Shown: one piece after another, positions 33,747 through 41,358 of the stretch
Layout: every line of letters begins with the position of its first letter
Numbering within the stretch: position 1 is the first letter of the stretch
Source of the DNA: Labrys okinawensis
GTDB taxonomy: Bacteria > Pseudomonadota > Alphaproteobacteria > Rhizobiales > Labraceae
Direction: 5' to 3'
Assembly: GCF_002982075.1 (NCBI RefSeq)
Contig: NZ_PUEJ01000011.1
Location: forward strand, 124,001 to 188,000
Length of the DNA stretch: 64,000 bases
Translations under genes and position numbers: made by a program
The notes under the pieces: generated by a model
What the model was told of the DNA's origin: nothing
Seen by the model: the letters and a program-made list of their open reading frames with translations, nothing else
Databases searched by the model: none

Positions 33747-33782
33747 TTGACAATTGTCAAAGAAGGATCGACAAATGTCAAG
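33747..33782. promoter_or_regulatory. Paired palindromic operator in the divergent region of importers A and B
   Basis: TTGACAATTGTCAA (33747-33760, perfect 14-bp palindrome) and TCGACAAATGTCAA (33769-33782, near-perfect) are 21-22 bp apart, two helical turns. They lie between the minus-strand importer A operon and the plus-strand importer B operon. A SorC-type regulator from this island is the natural candidate, but nothing in the sequence proves which. Confidence 0.6.
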
Positions 33783-33846
33783 AACTGCAAAGCAGACACG
33801 AGCCGTGGCCATCGGGCACCCGGCTTGCCTCGGGAGGGAACCATCA

Positions 33847-34062
33847 ATGACGATTGCGCTCGGCGCGGATGGCGCAGGCAGGCCCCTGCTCGATGCCATC
33901 GCGGATCATTGGGCGGGCAGGGGCGACATCACGGTCACGGATCTGAGCCGGCCGGGCCACTACGCCGACATCTCAAAGGTCCTCGCCGAAAGCGTGGTCA
34001 ACGGAGAACACGATCGGGGGCTGTACTCTTCGCAAACCGGAGGAAAAAGTGTCGTCCTATAG
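33847..34062 (+). pseudogene. Truncated RpiB/LacAB-type isomerase
   Basis: From ATG 33847 (GGAGGG upstream) the product reads MTIALGADGAGRPLLDAIA, then ITVTDLSRPGHYADISKVLAE and EHDRGL, which is the N-terminal third of RpiB-family sugar-phosphate isomerases specialised for tetrulose or related phosphates. Full members are about 150 residues with a GTGIG loop carrying the catalytic cysteine; here the frame leaves the family at about residue 60 and stops at 71, overlapping the start of the permease. The active-site cysteine region is gone, so the gene is presumably dead. Confidence 0.7.
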
Positions 34063-35038
34063 CCTGAACCGGCAGGCGCCTTTTCTGCTGTTGATCAATG
34101 CCGCGGTTCTCGCGGCCGGAGCTCTATTGGCGGGCTCCAGTTTCATCGACAGCTACAATCTGCAATCCATGGCGTCGCAGGTTCCCGAACTCGGCCTTCT
34201 GGCGCTGGGCGTCATGCTGGCCATGATCTCGGGCAATGGCGGCATCGATCTGTCGGGCATCGCCCTGGCGAACCTTGCCGGCATCGCCGCCTTTCAGGTG
34301 ACGAGCCATTTCATCGTGGCCGACGACGCGCCGACCCTGTTTTTCTGGGGTTTCACCGGCCTGGCGCTTCTCGTGGGCCTGATCGGTGGCCTGGTAAACG
34401 GAAGCGTGATCGCCTATGCGCGGCTGACGCCCCTGATCGCGACATTGGGAACACAGCTGCTGTTCACCGGCATTGCGGTGTTCCTGACGAACGGCTCCGC
34501 GATCACCATGGGCTTCATCGAGCCACTGGATGACTTCGGCAACATGCCGGTACTCGGCGTTCCCGTGTGCTTTGCGTTGTTTCTGGCAATAGCAGCCGGA
34601 CTGGCTTTTCTTTTGAAATACACGCCGTTCGGCATGAAATTGATGTTGCTGGGAAGTAATTCCAAGGCGGCGCGTTATGGGGGTATCAATGAAAAGCGCA
34701 TGCTGCTGGTTACCTATACCCTCTGCGGCGTGCTGTCTTCCGTCGCCGGGGTCATTATCGCGGCCCGCAATTCCTCGGTGAAATGGGACTATGGCGGCTC
34801 TTATGTGTTGATCGCCATTCTGATTGCCGTTCTGGCCGGCGTTAAGCCTGAAGGCGGATACGGCAAGGTGATCTGTGTGCTGCTGGCTGCGACGGCGCTG
34901 CAGATTCTCTCCAGCCTGTTCAACTTCATGAACATTTCGAATTTTTTCCGAGACCTTGCCTGGGGCGTCCTGCTGCTCGCCCTCCTGGCCTTCTCACGGG
35001 TGCATCTGGGCGTCTGGTTCACGCCGAAGCGACGATAG
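34049..35038 (+). CDS. Sugar ABC transporter permease (RbsC/LsrC type, importer B)
   Basis: 329 residues with the family motif SGNGGIDLSGIALANLAG and many membrane segments. GTG 34049 has GGAGG eight bases upstream. It opens the plus-strand importer B group: permease, binding protein, ATPase, second permease, PfkB kinase. Two different permeases with one ATPase is the arrangement of the AI-2/rhamnose class of importers. Confidence 0.93.
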   Translation: MSSYSLNRQAPFLLLINAAVLAAGALLAGSSFIDSYNLQSMASQVPELGLLALGVMLAMISGNGGIDLSGIALANLAGIAAFQVTSHFIVADDAPTLFFWGFTGLALLVGLIGGLVNGSVIAYARLTPLIATLGTQLLFTGIAVFLTNGSAITMGFIEPLDDFGNMPVLGVPVCFALFLAIAAGLAFLLKYTPFGMKLMLLGSNSKAARYGGINEKRMLLVTYTLCGVLSSVAGVIIAARNSSVKWDYGGSYVLIAILIAVLAGVKPEGGYGKVICVLLAATALQILSSLFNFMNISNFFRDLAWGVLLLALLAFSRVHLGVWFTPKRR

Positions 35039-35129
35039 CCCGGTTCGCGATCCGCTCGGCACCGTGAAGATCCAACAGGACCGGCAGTGCCGATCTTAAA
35101 AGACGATTTTGCTTAAAATGGAGGAAACT

Positions 35130-36128
35130 ATGAGCAAGATTACCAAGCTGGCGGCTTGTACGATGCTGGCAGGCATATTGATGGCCGGGGCTTCGTTCGC
35201 CCAGGACAAGCCATCCATCGTGACCGTGGTCAAGGTCACGGGCGAAAACTGGTTCATCCGCATGAACGAAGGCGTGGATGCGTTCGGCAAGGACAACCCC
35301 GGCTTGAGCGCCAGCCAGATCGGCCCCGCCAAAGCGGATGCGGCTCAGCAGGCCCGCATCATCGAAGATCTCGTCGCCAAGAAAGTGTCGGCGATCGCGG
35401 TCGTTCCGATGGACCCCTCCGCACTCGAAGGCGTCCTTCGCCGAGCCTCTCAGCGCGGGATCAAGGTCATCACCCATGAGGGTGACAGCCTGAAGAACAC
35501 CGATGTCGACATCGAAGCTTTCGACAACAAGGCCTTCGGTGCGCGTATCAACGAAAAGCTCTCCGCCTGCATGGGCAAGTCGGGCAAATGGACGTCGTTC
35601 GTCGGCTCGCTGGGCAGCTTGACGCATAACCAGTGGGTCGATGCCGGCGCCGAAAACGCCAAGAAATATCCGGGCATGGAACTGGTTGCCGCCAAGAACG
35701 AATCCTTCAACGATGCCAATCGCGCCTACGAAAAGGCCAAGGAGATCCTGCGCAAATATCCGGACATCAAGGGGTTCCAGGGCTCCTCTGCCATTGACGT
35801 GATCGGTATCGGCCGGGCCGTGGAAGAAGCCGGCCTTCAGGGCAAGGTCTGCGTCTATGGCCTCGGCCTTCCCAAGGATACCGGACCTTATCTGGAAAGC
35901 GGCGCCGTCAATCAGATCTTCTTCTGGGATCCAAAGGATGCCGGCTACGTCATGAACAAGGTCTCCGAGATGGTCCTGAAGGGTGAGGAGATCAAGGACG
36001 GGATCAATCTCGGCGTGCCGGGCTACGAAAAGATGACCGTCATCAAGGGGCCCGGCAAGGGCATCATCATGCAGGGCCAAGCCTGGGTTGATGTCGACAA
36101 ATCGAACTACAAGAAGTTCCCGTTCTGA
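35130..36128 (+). CDS. Sugar ABC transporter substrate-binding protein (LsrB/RhaS-like, importer B)
   Basis: 332 residues from ATG 35130 (GGAGG upstream). Signal peptide about 1-24 (GASFA-QDK). Segments IVTVVKVTGENWFIRMNEGV, GPAKADAAQQARIIEDLVAK, AIAVVPMDPSALEGVLRRA and GIKVITHEGD follow the AI-2/rhamnose-binding subfamily of type I binding proteins. It lies between the two permease genes of importer B. Ligand unknown; the LsrB-like label concerns the subfamily and does not imply AI-2 uptake. Confidence 0.92.
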   Translation: MSKITKLAACTMLAGILMAGASFAQDKPSIVTVVKVTGENWFIRMNEGVDAFGKDNPGLSASQIGPAKADAAQQARIIEDLVAKKVSAIAVVPMDPSALEGVLRRASQRGIKVITHEGDSLKNTDVDIEAFDNKAFGARINEKLSACMGKSGKWTSFVGSLGSLTHNQWVDAGAENAKKYPGMELVAAKNESFNDANRAYEKAKEILRKYPDIKGFQGSSAIDVIGIGRAVEEAGLQGKVCVYGLGLPKDTGPYLESGAVNQIFFWDPKDAGYVMNKVSEMVLKGEEIKDGINLGVPGYEKMTVIKGPGKGIIMQGQAWVDVDKSNYKKFPF

Positions 36129-36202
36129 CAACGAGCATCGCTCGCCGACGCGTCTTCCGACGGGCATCGATGCCTCACCGGAGGACGCGCCGGGAGTTCT
36201 GG

Positions 36203-36301
36203 AACAGAGCAGTTTCAAGCGTGAACGCTTATTTGCTCTATCTCCTTGTTTCGACGCGTCTTTGCGATTCTTGGTGCCGCAACCCAATCGCAAAACGCTA
36301 T
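36203..36301 (-). repeat. Dispersed repeat of about 100 bp, copy B
   Basis: Reverse-oriented near-copy of 8473-8574, sharing blocks such as TAGCGTTTTGCGATT and AATAAGCGTTCACGCTTGAA on the minus strand. It fills most of the 184-bp gap between the binding-protein and ATPase genes of importer B and ends 11 bp before the ATPase ATG. Confidence 0.75.
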
Positions 36302-36312
36302 GGGAATTTACC

Positions 36313-37881
36313 ATGCATGCGACCGATCCTGCGCCGCCCCCTTTGCCGCCGTTTCTCGAGGTCAGAAACGTCAGGAAATCCTTTGGCGGCGTCATGGCGC
36401 TGAAGGATGTCAGCCTGACGATCGAGGCGGGGCAGATCTATCACCTGATGGGGGAGAATGGCTGCGGCAAGAGCACGCTGATCAAGATCCTTTCCGGCGC
36501 TCAGCTTGCCGATGAGGGGCAAATCCTGATCGATGGCCGGTCTACCGGAAGCAGGGCCGGCGATCTGGGCGCGATCGGGGCGCTGCGGGCCGGCATCGAG
36601 ACGGTCTATCAGGACCTGTCGCTCCTCCCCAATCTCTCGGTTGCCGAAAACGTCGCGTTTACCGAGCAACTCGTCGAGGCGTCGGGGCGTCTGGCCCGCA
36701 GGCTGAACGTCACGGCGCTCCATGAAACCGCGCGTCGGGCCTTGGCGGAGGTGCATCTTCCGACCGCCGGTGATTTTCTCACGCGTCGCACGGATACGCT
36801 GCCGCTCGCGACGCGCCAGTTGATCGCCATCGCCCGCGCTGTCGCGTCCGAAGCACGCCTGGTCATCATGGATGAGCCAACGACATCGCTAACCCGGCAG
36901 GAAGTCGAAAACCTGCTTGGCGTCGTCGAGCGGCTGCGCACCAAAGGCGTCGCGGTCTTGTTCGTCACGCATAAGCTCGACGAGTGCAAACTGCTCGGGG
37001 GCCGCGCAATCATCATGCGCGACGGGATGAAGGTCGCCGAACTCGACGTCGCCGATCACAGCAAGGCTGAATTCAGCCGGTGGATGACGGGCCGCGAGAT
37101 CGGCGAGACACGCTATCGAACCGACCCAAAGCTCGGCGATGTCCTGCTCGAGGTCGACACTCTCGATGATGGCCGGGCTTTTCGAAATATCTCGCTGAGC
37201 GTGAGAAAGGGCGAGATATTGGGCGTCACGGGGCTGCTGGATTCCGGCCGCAACGAGCTGGCTCTGGCGCTGGCCGGCGTAAAGCCGGCGTTGAGCGGCA
37301 AGATACGCCTCGCCGGCAAGACGGTCACGCCCCAATCGGCGCTACAGGCCATACAACACGGCATTGGCTATGTTCCCGAAGACCGGCTTACCGAGGGCCT
37401 GTTTCTTGAAAAGTCGATCCAGGACAACATAACGCTGCCGATCCTGGACCGTCTGCGCAATGCGCTCGGCATTATCAGTTCCCGTGGTGCTCGCCGCACC
37501 GCGCAAGCCAGCGTTGCCGACCTGCAGATCGTCGCGCCTGACGTGACGGTTCCGGTTCAGTCCCTTTCCGGCGGCAACCAGCAAAGGGTGCTCATCGGGC
37601 GGTGGCTTACCATCAACCCCAAGCTCCTCATCCTGCACGGGCCGACCGTCGGCGTGGATGTGGGATCGAAGGACACGATCTTCCGGATCATCCAGCGCCT
37701 GGCCGATGACGGCATGGGGGTCATCATCATCAGCGATGACTTGCCGGAGCTTCTGCAGAATTGTGATCGCATTCTCGTCATGCGCCAAGGCTGCATTGTG
37801 GCCGCGCACAAGGCCGAAGGGCTGACCGAAGACGCGATCTATCAATCCATGGCCGGCACGTCGGCGGAGATCGCGCAATGA
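36313..37881 (+). CDS. Sugar ABC transporter ATPase (importer B)
   Basis: 522 residues from ATG 36313; the ORF extends further upstream, but that part is repeat copy B. Domain 1 is intact: Walker A GENGCGKST, Walker B LVIMDEPTTSLT, H-loop FVTHKLDE. Domain 2 has signature LSGGNQQRVLIGRWL, but its Walker B reads LLILHGPTVGVDVGSK, with His-Gly in place of Asp-Glu, so this half likely binds but does not hydrolyse ATP. Such degenerate second halves occur in some xylose/rhamnose-type ATPases. The stop overlaps the next permease start by 4 bp. Confidence 0.93.
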   Translation: MHATDPAPPPLPPFLEVRNVRKSFGGVMALKDVSLTIEAGQIYHLMGENGCGKSTLIKILSGAQLADEGQILIDGRSTGSRAGDLGAIGALRAGIETVYQDLSLLPNLSVAENVAFTEQLVEASGRLARRLNVTALHETARRALAEVHLPTAGDFLTRRTDTLPLATRQLIAIARAVASEARLVIMDEPTTSLTRQEVENLLGVVERLRTKGVAVLFVTHKLDECKLLGGRAIIMRDGMKVAELDVADHSKAEFSRWMTGREIGETRYRTDPKLGDVLLEVDTLDDGRAFRNISLSVRKGEILGVTGLLDSGRNELALALAGVKPALSGKIRLAGKTVTPQSALQAIQHGIGYVPEDRLTEGLFLEKSIQDNITLPILDRLRNALGIISSRGARRTAQASVADLQIVAPDVTVPVQSLSGGNQQRVLIGRWLTINPKLLILHGPTVGVDVGSKDTIFRIIQRLADDGMGVIIISDDLPELLQNCDRILVMRQGCIVAAHKAEGLTEDAIYQSMAGTSAEIAQ

Positions 37882-38909
37882 CCGAGATTGCATCCACGAC
37901 CGCTGCCGATCCCCAGCGCCGCGGCTTCTTGCTCCGCTGGTGGGACTTGATGGGGCGCCGCCCCGAACTCTTCACCTTGCTGCTGACCATTGCGACCTGC
38001 CTGGTCGTGATCGCCGCCAATCCCGACTTCCTCCAGATGAGCAATATCGTCGACATCCTGCGCGCGTCGGTGGTGCGCGGGCTGTTCGCGATGGGGGTGC
38101 TGGTCGTGCTGGCGTCCGGGGGCATCGACGTATCGTTCACGGCGATTGCCGCCTTCGTGATGTATGTCCTGACCATGGTCGTCACGACCTGGTTCCCGGG
38201 CATGCCGATGACGCTCATCTTGATCCTTGCGGCCCTCGGCGGTGCAGCCTTCGGAATCGTAAACGGAGTGCTCGTTCAAAAACTCCAGGCGCCGTCGCTG
38301 ATCGTCACGATCGGCACCCAATATGTCATCCGCAGTTTCCTGCTGACATTCATCGGGACCGCCCTGTTCATGAACATCCCGTCCGCCATGGATGCGTTCG
38401 GCAAGGCCTCGCTGTTCACCCATCGCGCCTCGAATGGCGTTGTGTCCGTGTTGCCGGCGACGGTCCTGGTTCTGGCCGTTGCCGCTATCGTCACTTGGTA
38501 CATCCTGGAACGCACGCTGATGGGCCGCGCCATCTTCGCCATCGGGGGCAATTCTGCGATTGCCGAGCGCCTGGGTATCAATCTGTTTCGCGTGCGGGTG
38601 TTCGTGTTTGCCTATGCCGGGTTGCTCGCCGGCATTGCGGGTGTGATCCACGTCTCGAGCAACCGCCTCGCCAATCCGTTCGATCTTGCCGGCATGGAGC
38701 TTGAGATCATCGCGGCCGTCGTTCTGGGCGGCGCCCGCATCACGGGCGGCTCCGGATCGGTGATCGGGACGCTGCTCGGTGTGCTCCTGATAACGCTGGT
38801 CAGCAACGTTCTGATCTTCGTGGGTATTCCAAGCACGCTGCAGCTGGCCATCGTCGGCATTTTCATCCTGATCGCAGGAACCATTTTCGCCTTGCGCAAT
38901 CGCGGCTAG
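37878..38909 (+). CDS. Sugar ABC transporter permease (second permease of importer B)
   Basis: 343 residues with the motif LASGGIDVSFTAIAAF and about ten hydrophobic segments; the C-terminal ATPase-contact block is AAVVLGGARITGGSGSVIGTLL. Its ATG overlaps the ATPase stop (ATGA). It differs clearly from the permease at 34049, so importer B probably has a heterodimeric channel. Confidence 0.93.
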   Translation: MTEIASTTAADPQRRGFLLRWWDLMGRRPELFTLLLTIATCLVVIAANPDFLQMSNIVDILRASVVRGLFAMGVLVVLASGGIDVSFTAIAAFVMYVLTMVVTTWFPGMPMTLILILAALGGAAFGIVNGVLVQKLQAPSLIVTIGTQYVIRSFLLTFIGTALFMNIPSAMDAFGKASLFTHRASNGVVSVLPATVLVLAVAAIVTWYILERTLMGRAIFAIGGNSAIAERLGINLFRVRVFVFAYAGLLAGIAGVIHVSSNRLANPFDLAGMELEIIAAVVLGGARITGGSGSVIGTLLGVLLITLVSNVLIFVGIPSTLQLAIVGIFILIAGTIFALRNRG

Positions 38910-38959
38910 CAGGCGCCTGCGGCGCCAGCCAATCTTGTGTCTTATTCCAAGAGGTTTCC

Positions 38960-39904
38960 ATGTCTCATGATGTATCGGTCATCGGGCTTTATATCCTCGA
39001 CGTGCTCGGGCGGCCGGTTGATGCCATTCCCGCTGGCGGCAATGTGGAGTTCATCGACGAAATCAGGCTGACCGTTGCGGGTACCGCCGGTGGCACGGTG
39101 GTGGACCTTGCAAAGCTTGGGCTGAATTGCCTCGCCGTCGGTGCCGTCGGCGATGACGAGAAAGCAGATTTCGTTCTTGCGACACTTCAGCGCTTCGGCG
39201 TCGATACGGCTCAGATGCAGCGCCTCACAGGCGTGCCGACATCGGCGACCATTTTGAATATTCGGCGCAATGGCGACCGACCGGCGCTCCATGCGCGAGG
39301 GGCCTCCGATCATTTCGAGGTTGCCGAGAGCGCTCTCGATACGGTGCTGGCTCCGCCGATCATTCACCTGGGTGGTACCGGATTGCTGGCCAAGCTCGAC
39401 GGCGAGCCGAGCCGCAAATTGCTGGCCGAGGCAAAAGCGCGCGGGCGTACGACAACGTTCGACCTGCTCGGCGCCAATGACGGCACGCTCGATCTTATCG
39501 CGCCCCTGTTTCCCCATATCGACTACTTCATGCCCTCCATCGAGGAAGCGCGGCAGATTTCCGGCACGTCCGATATCGAGAGTGCGGGCCGGTTCTTCCT
39601 CGATCGCGGCGTGAAACACTGCGTATTCACGCTGGGCGGCGATGGCGTGTGTTTCATGGACGCTCACGGCGAGATCGTTCGCCAGCCGGCCTTCCAGATC
39701 GAGGTGGTGGACACGACCGGGTGCGGCGATGCGTTCGACGCTGGTTTCATCACCGGCCTGCATCGCAAGATGGATCTGAAGACAGCCTTGAACTTTGCCC
39801 AGGCATCGGCGGCACTGGTGGCGACGGGCCTTGGCTCCGATGCGGGCATTCGGTCGTTCGAGGACACGTTGGCCTTCATGAACACGACGCCGATCAGACA
39901 TTGA
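38960..39904 (+). CDS. PfkB family carbohydrate kinase
   Basis: 314 residues of the ribokinase fold. Substrate and dimer motif AGTAGGTVVDLAKLG near residue 38; anion-hole/catalytic motif VVDTTGCGDAFDAGF near residue 250, with Cys in place of the usual Ala, the catalytic Asp kept. N-terminal IGLYILDVLGRPVDAIPAGG is a known subgroup pattern. It ends the importer B group 50 bp after the permease, so it likely phosphorylates the sugar imported there. The sugar is unknown. Confidence 0.92.
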   Translation: MSHDVSVIGLYILDVLGRPVDAIPAGGNVEFIDEIRLTVAGTAGGTVVDLAKLGLNCLAVGAVGDDEKADFVLATLQRFGVDTAQMQRLTGVPTSATILNIRRNGDRPALHARGASDHFEVAESALDTVLAPPIIHLGGTGLLAKLDGEPSRKLLAEAKARGRTTTFDLLGANDGTLDLIAPLFPHIDYFMPSIEEARQISGTSDIESAGRFFLDRGVKHCVFTLGGDGVCFMDAHGEIVRQPAFQIEVVDTTGCGDAFDAGFITGLHRKMDLKTALNFAQASAALVATGLGSDAGIRSFEDTLAFMNTTPIRH

Positions 39905-40338
39905 ACTGCAAAGGAAGCATGCCGGAAATCCGGCCCTTCACGACCCCAAGGCCGGCAGCCTTGGGCAATGATGCGCCTTGTTCGGAAGAGCAGGGGCGCT
40001 TGCCGCGGGACTGGCCGCCGGATTGGATCCGCGCCATCGAAGATCCGCAAACCGTTTGCCGCTTCGCGCTCGCCCCTATGCACATCAGCGCGTCTGGGGA
40101 GGCGAATGCCGCCGATGTGGGGCGATCCTTCCCCAGATCCTGCGCTCAAGAACCCTGGCTTTCCTGCCGTGAGGCAGCTGAGGCTCCGCGGGTAACCTCT
40201 GTCGACGCGCTTCCCACAACTCTTGTAAAAATGAAAATACATGTGTATCGAGTGGTGAAGGCGGCTGGAACTGACTGCAGTCAGACGGCACGCCGCGGGC
40301 GGATTTGTTCTGCCTGTCGACCATAGAGGGAGGACTTC
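39905..40338. other. Intergenic region upstream of importer C with a palindrome
   Basis: 434 bp with no supported gene; frames running through it are shadows. CTGACTGCAGTCAG (40271-40284) is a perfect 14-bp palindrome 54 bp before the binding-protein ATG and may be an operator for importer C, possibly for the SorC regulator at 45843-46880. An AT-rich patch at 40225-40250 could hold the promoter. Confidence 0.45.
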
Positions 40339-41283
40339 ATGAATAAGCTCGCGACGCTGATCGCATGTGCCGCTTTTGCGCTGCCTGCTGCAGCCCTGGC
40401 CCAAAGCGCGCCCGGTACCGTCAAGAAAGACAGCTACCGCTTTGTCATCGTGCCAAAGGTCGTCCATCCCTGGTTCGATAAGGTAAATCAGGGTGCCCAG
40501 CAGGCTGCGGCGGCACTGAAGGCCCAGACGGGCGCCAATGTCGAAATCGTCTATTCCGCTCCCCAGTCCGCGGATGTCGTGCAGCAGAACCAGATCCTGG
40601 ACAGTGCGCTCGCCACCCATCCCGATGGCTTGGCGATCGATCTTCTGGATCCCTCGGGCAATCGCGCTTCGCTGGAAGAAGCCCAGAGCCAGAAGATCCC
40701 GCTCGTCCTGTTCGATTCCGTGCCGCCCGAGGGCATGTCGATCACCCATATCGGATCGGATTTCTGTGAGCAGGCCAAGATCGCTTCGCGCCGTCTCGTC
40801 GAACTTCTCGGCGGCAAGGGCGAAGTCGCCATCATGATGGGCGTGCCGACGGCGCCCAATCATGCGATCCGGGCCGACTGCCATCGCAAGGTGTTTGCCG
40901 AACATCCCGGTATCAAGGTTGTGGCCGAAGGGATCGACAACGACAGCATTCAGACGGCGCAGCAGCAGGCCGCTGCCATCATGCAGGCGCATCCCGATCT
41001 CAAGGGCTGGGTTGCCTCCGATGCCGCGGGGCCGATCGGCATCGGCCAGGCCATCGTCGAAGCTGGCAAACAGGGCAAGGTCACGCTTGTCGGGCTCGAT
41101 AACCTGCCGGAAATGCTCGACATGATCCGCACCGGCGTCGCGGAGAGTTCTTCGGCGTCGCAGCCTGAACTGCAGGGTTACTGGTCGGTGATGATGCTGT
41201 GGGCCAAGGCGACCGGGGCGCCCGTTCCCGATTTCATCGACACCGGCAACGCCTTCCTGACCAAGCAGAACGTGGGCGGCTGA
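40339..41283 (+). CDS. Sugar ABC transporter substrate-binding protein (importer C)
   Basis: 314 residues, type I periplasmic binding fold. Signal peptide 1-21 (AAALA-QSA). Segments FVIVPKVVHPWFDKVNQGAQ, GLAIDLLDPSGNRASLEEA, IPLVLFDSVPPEG and the hinge VGLDNLPEMLDMIRTG are typical of sugar-binding members. ATG 40339 has GGGAGGA upstream. First gene of the importer C, DhaK-DhaL unit. Confidence 0.94.
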   Translation: MNKLATLIACAAFALPAAALAQSAPGTVKKDSYRFVIVPKVVHPWFDKVNQGAQQAAAALKAQTGANVEIVYSAPQSADVVQQNQILDSALATHPDGLAIDLLDPSGNRASLEEAQSQKIPLVLFDSVPPEGMSITHIGSDFCEQAKIASRRLVELLGGKGEVAIMMGVPTAPNHAIRADCHRKVFAEHPGIKVVAEGIDNDSIQTAQQQAAAIMQAHPDLKGWVASDAAGPIGIGQAIVEAGKQGKVTLVGLDNLPEMLDMIRTGVAESSSASQPELQGYWSVMMLWAKATGAPVPDFIDTGNAFLTKQNVGG

Positions 41284-41306
41284 GTATCTCGCACAAAGAG
41301 TAGACA

Positions 41307-41330
41307 GGCGCGGGCTCCTTTGCCCGCGCC
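41307..41330. other. Strong intercistronic hairpin after the binding-protein gene
   Basis: GGCGCGGGC-N6-GCCCGCGCC followed by TTAT: a 9-bp perfect stem 24 bp after the stop, 29 bp before the ATPase start. Likely sets binding-protein excess by stabilising the upstream message, or attenuates downstream reading. Confidence 0.7.
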
Positions 41331-41358
41331 TTATCGTCCAAAGTGAAAGACTTGGTCC

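Noticed and set aside
34049..38909. AI-2 (lsr) quorum-signal uptake operon
   Set aside because: The importer resembles the Lsr subfamily, but no LsrK, LsrR, LsrF or LsrG is adjacent; only the subfamily likeness is reported.
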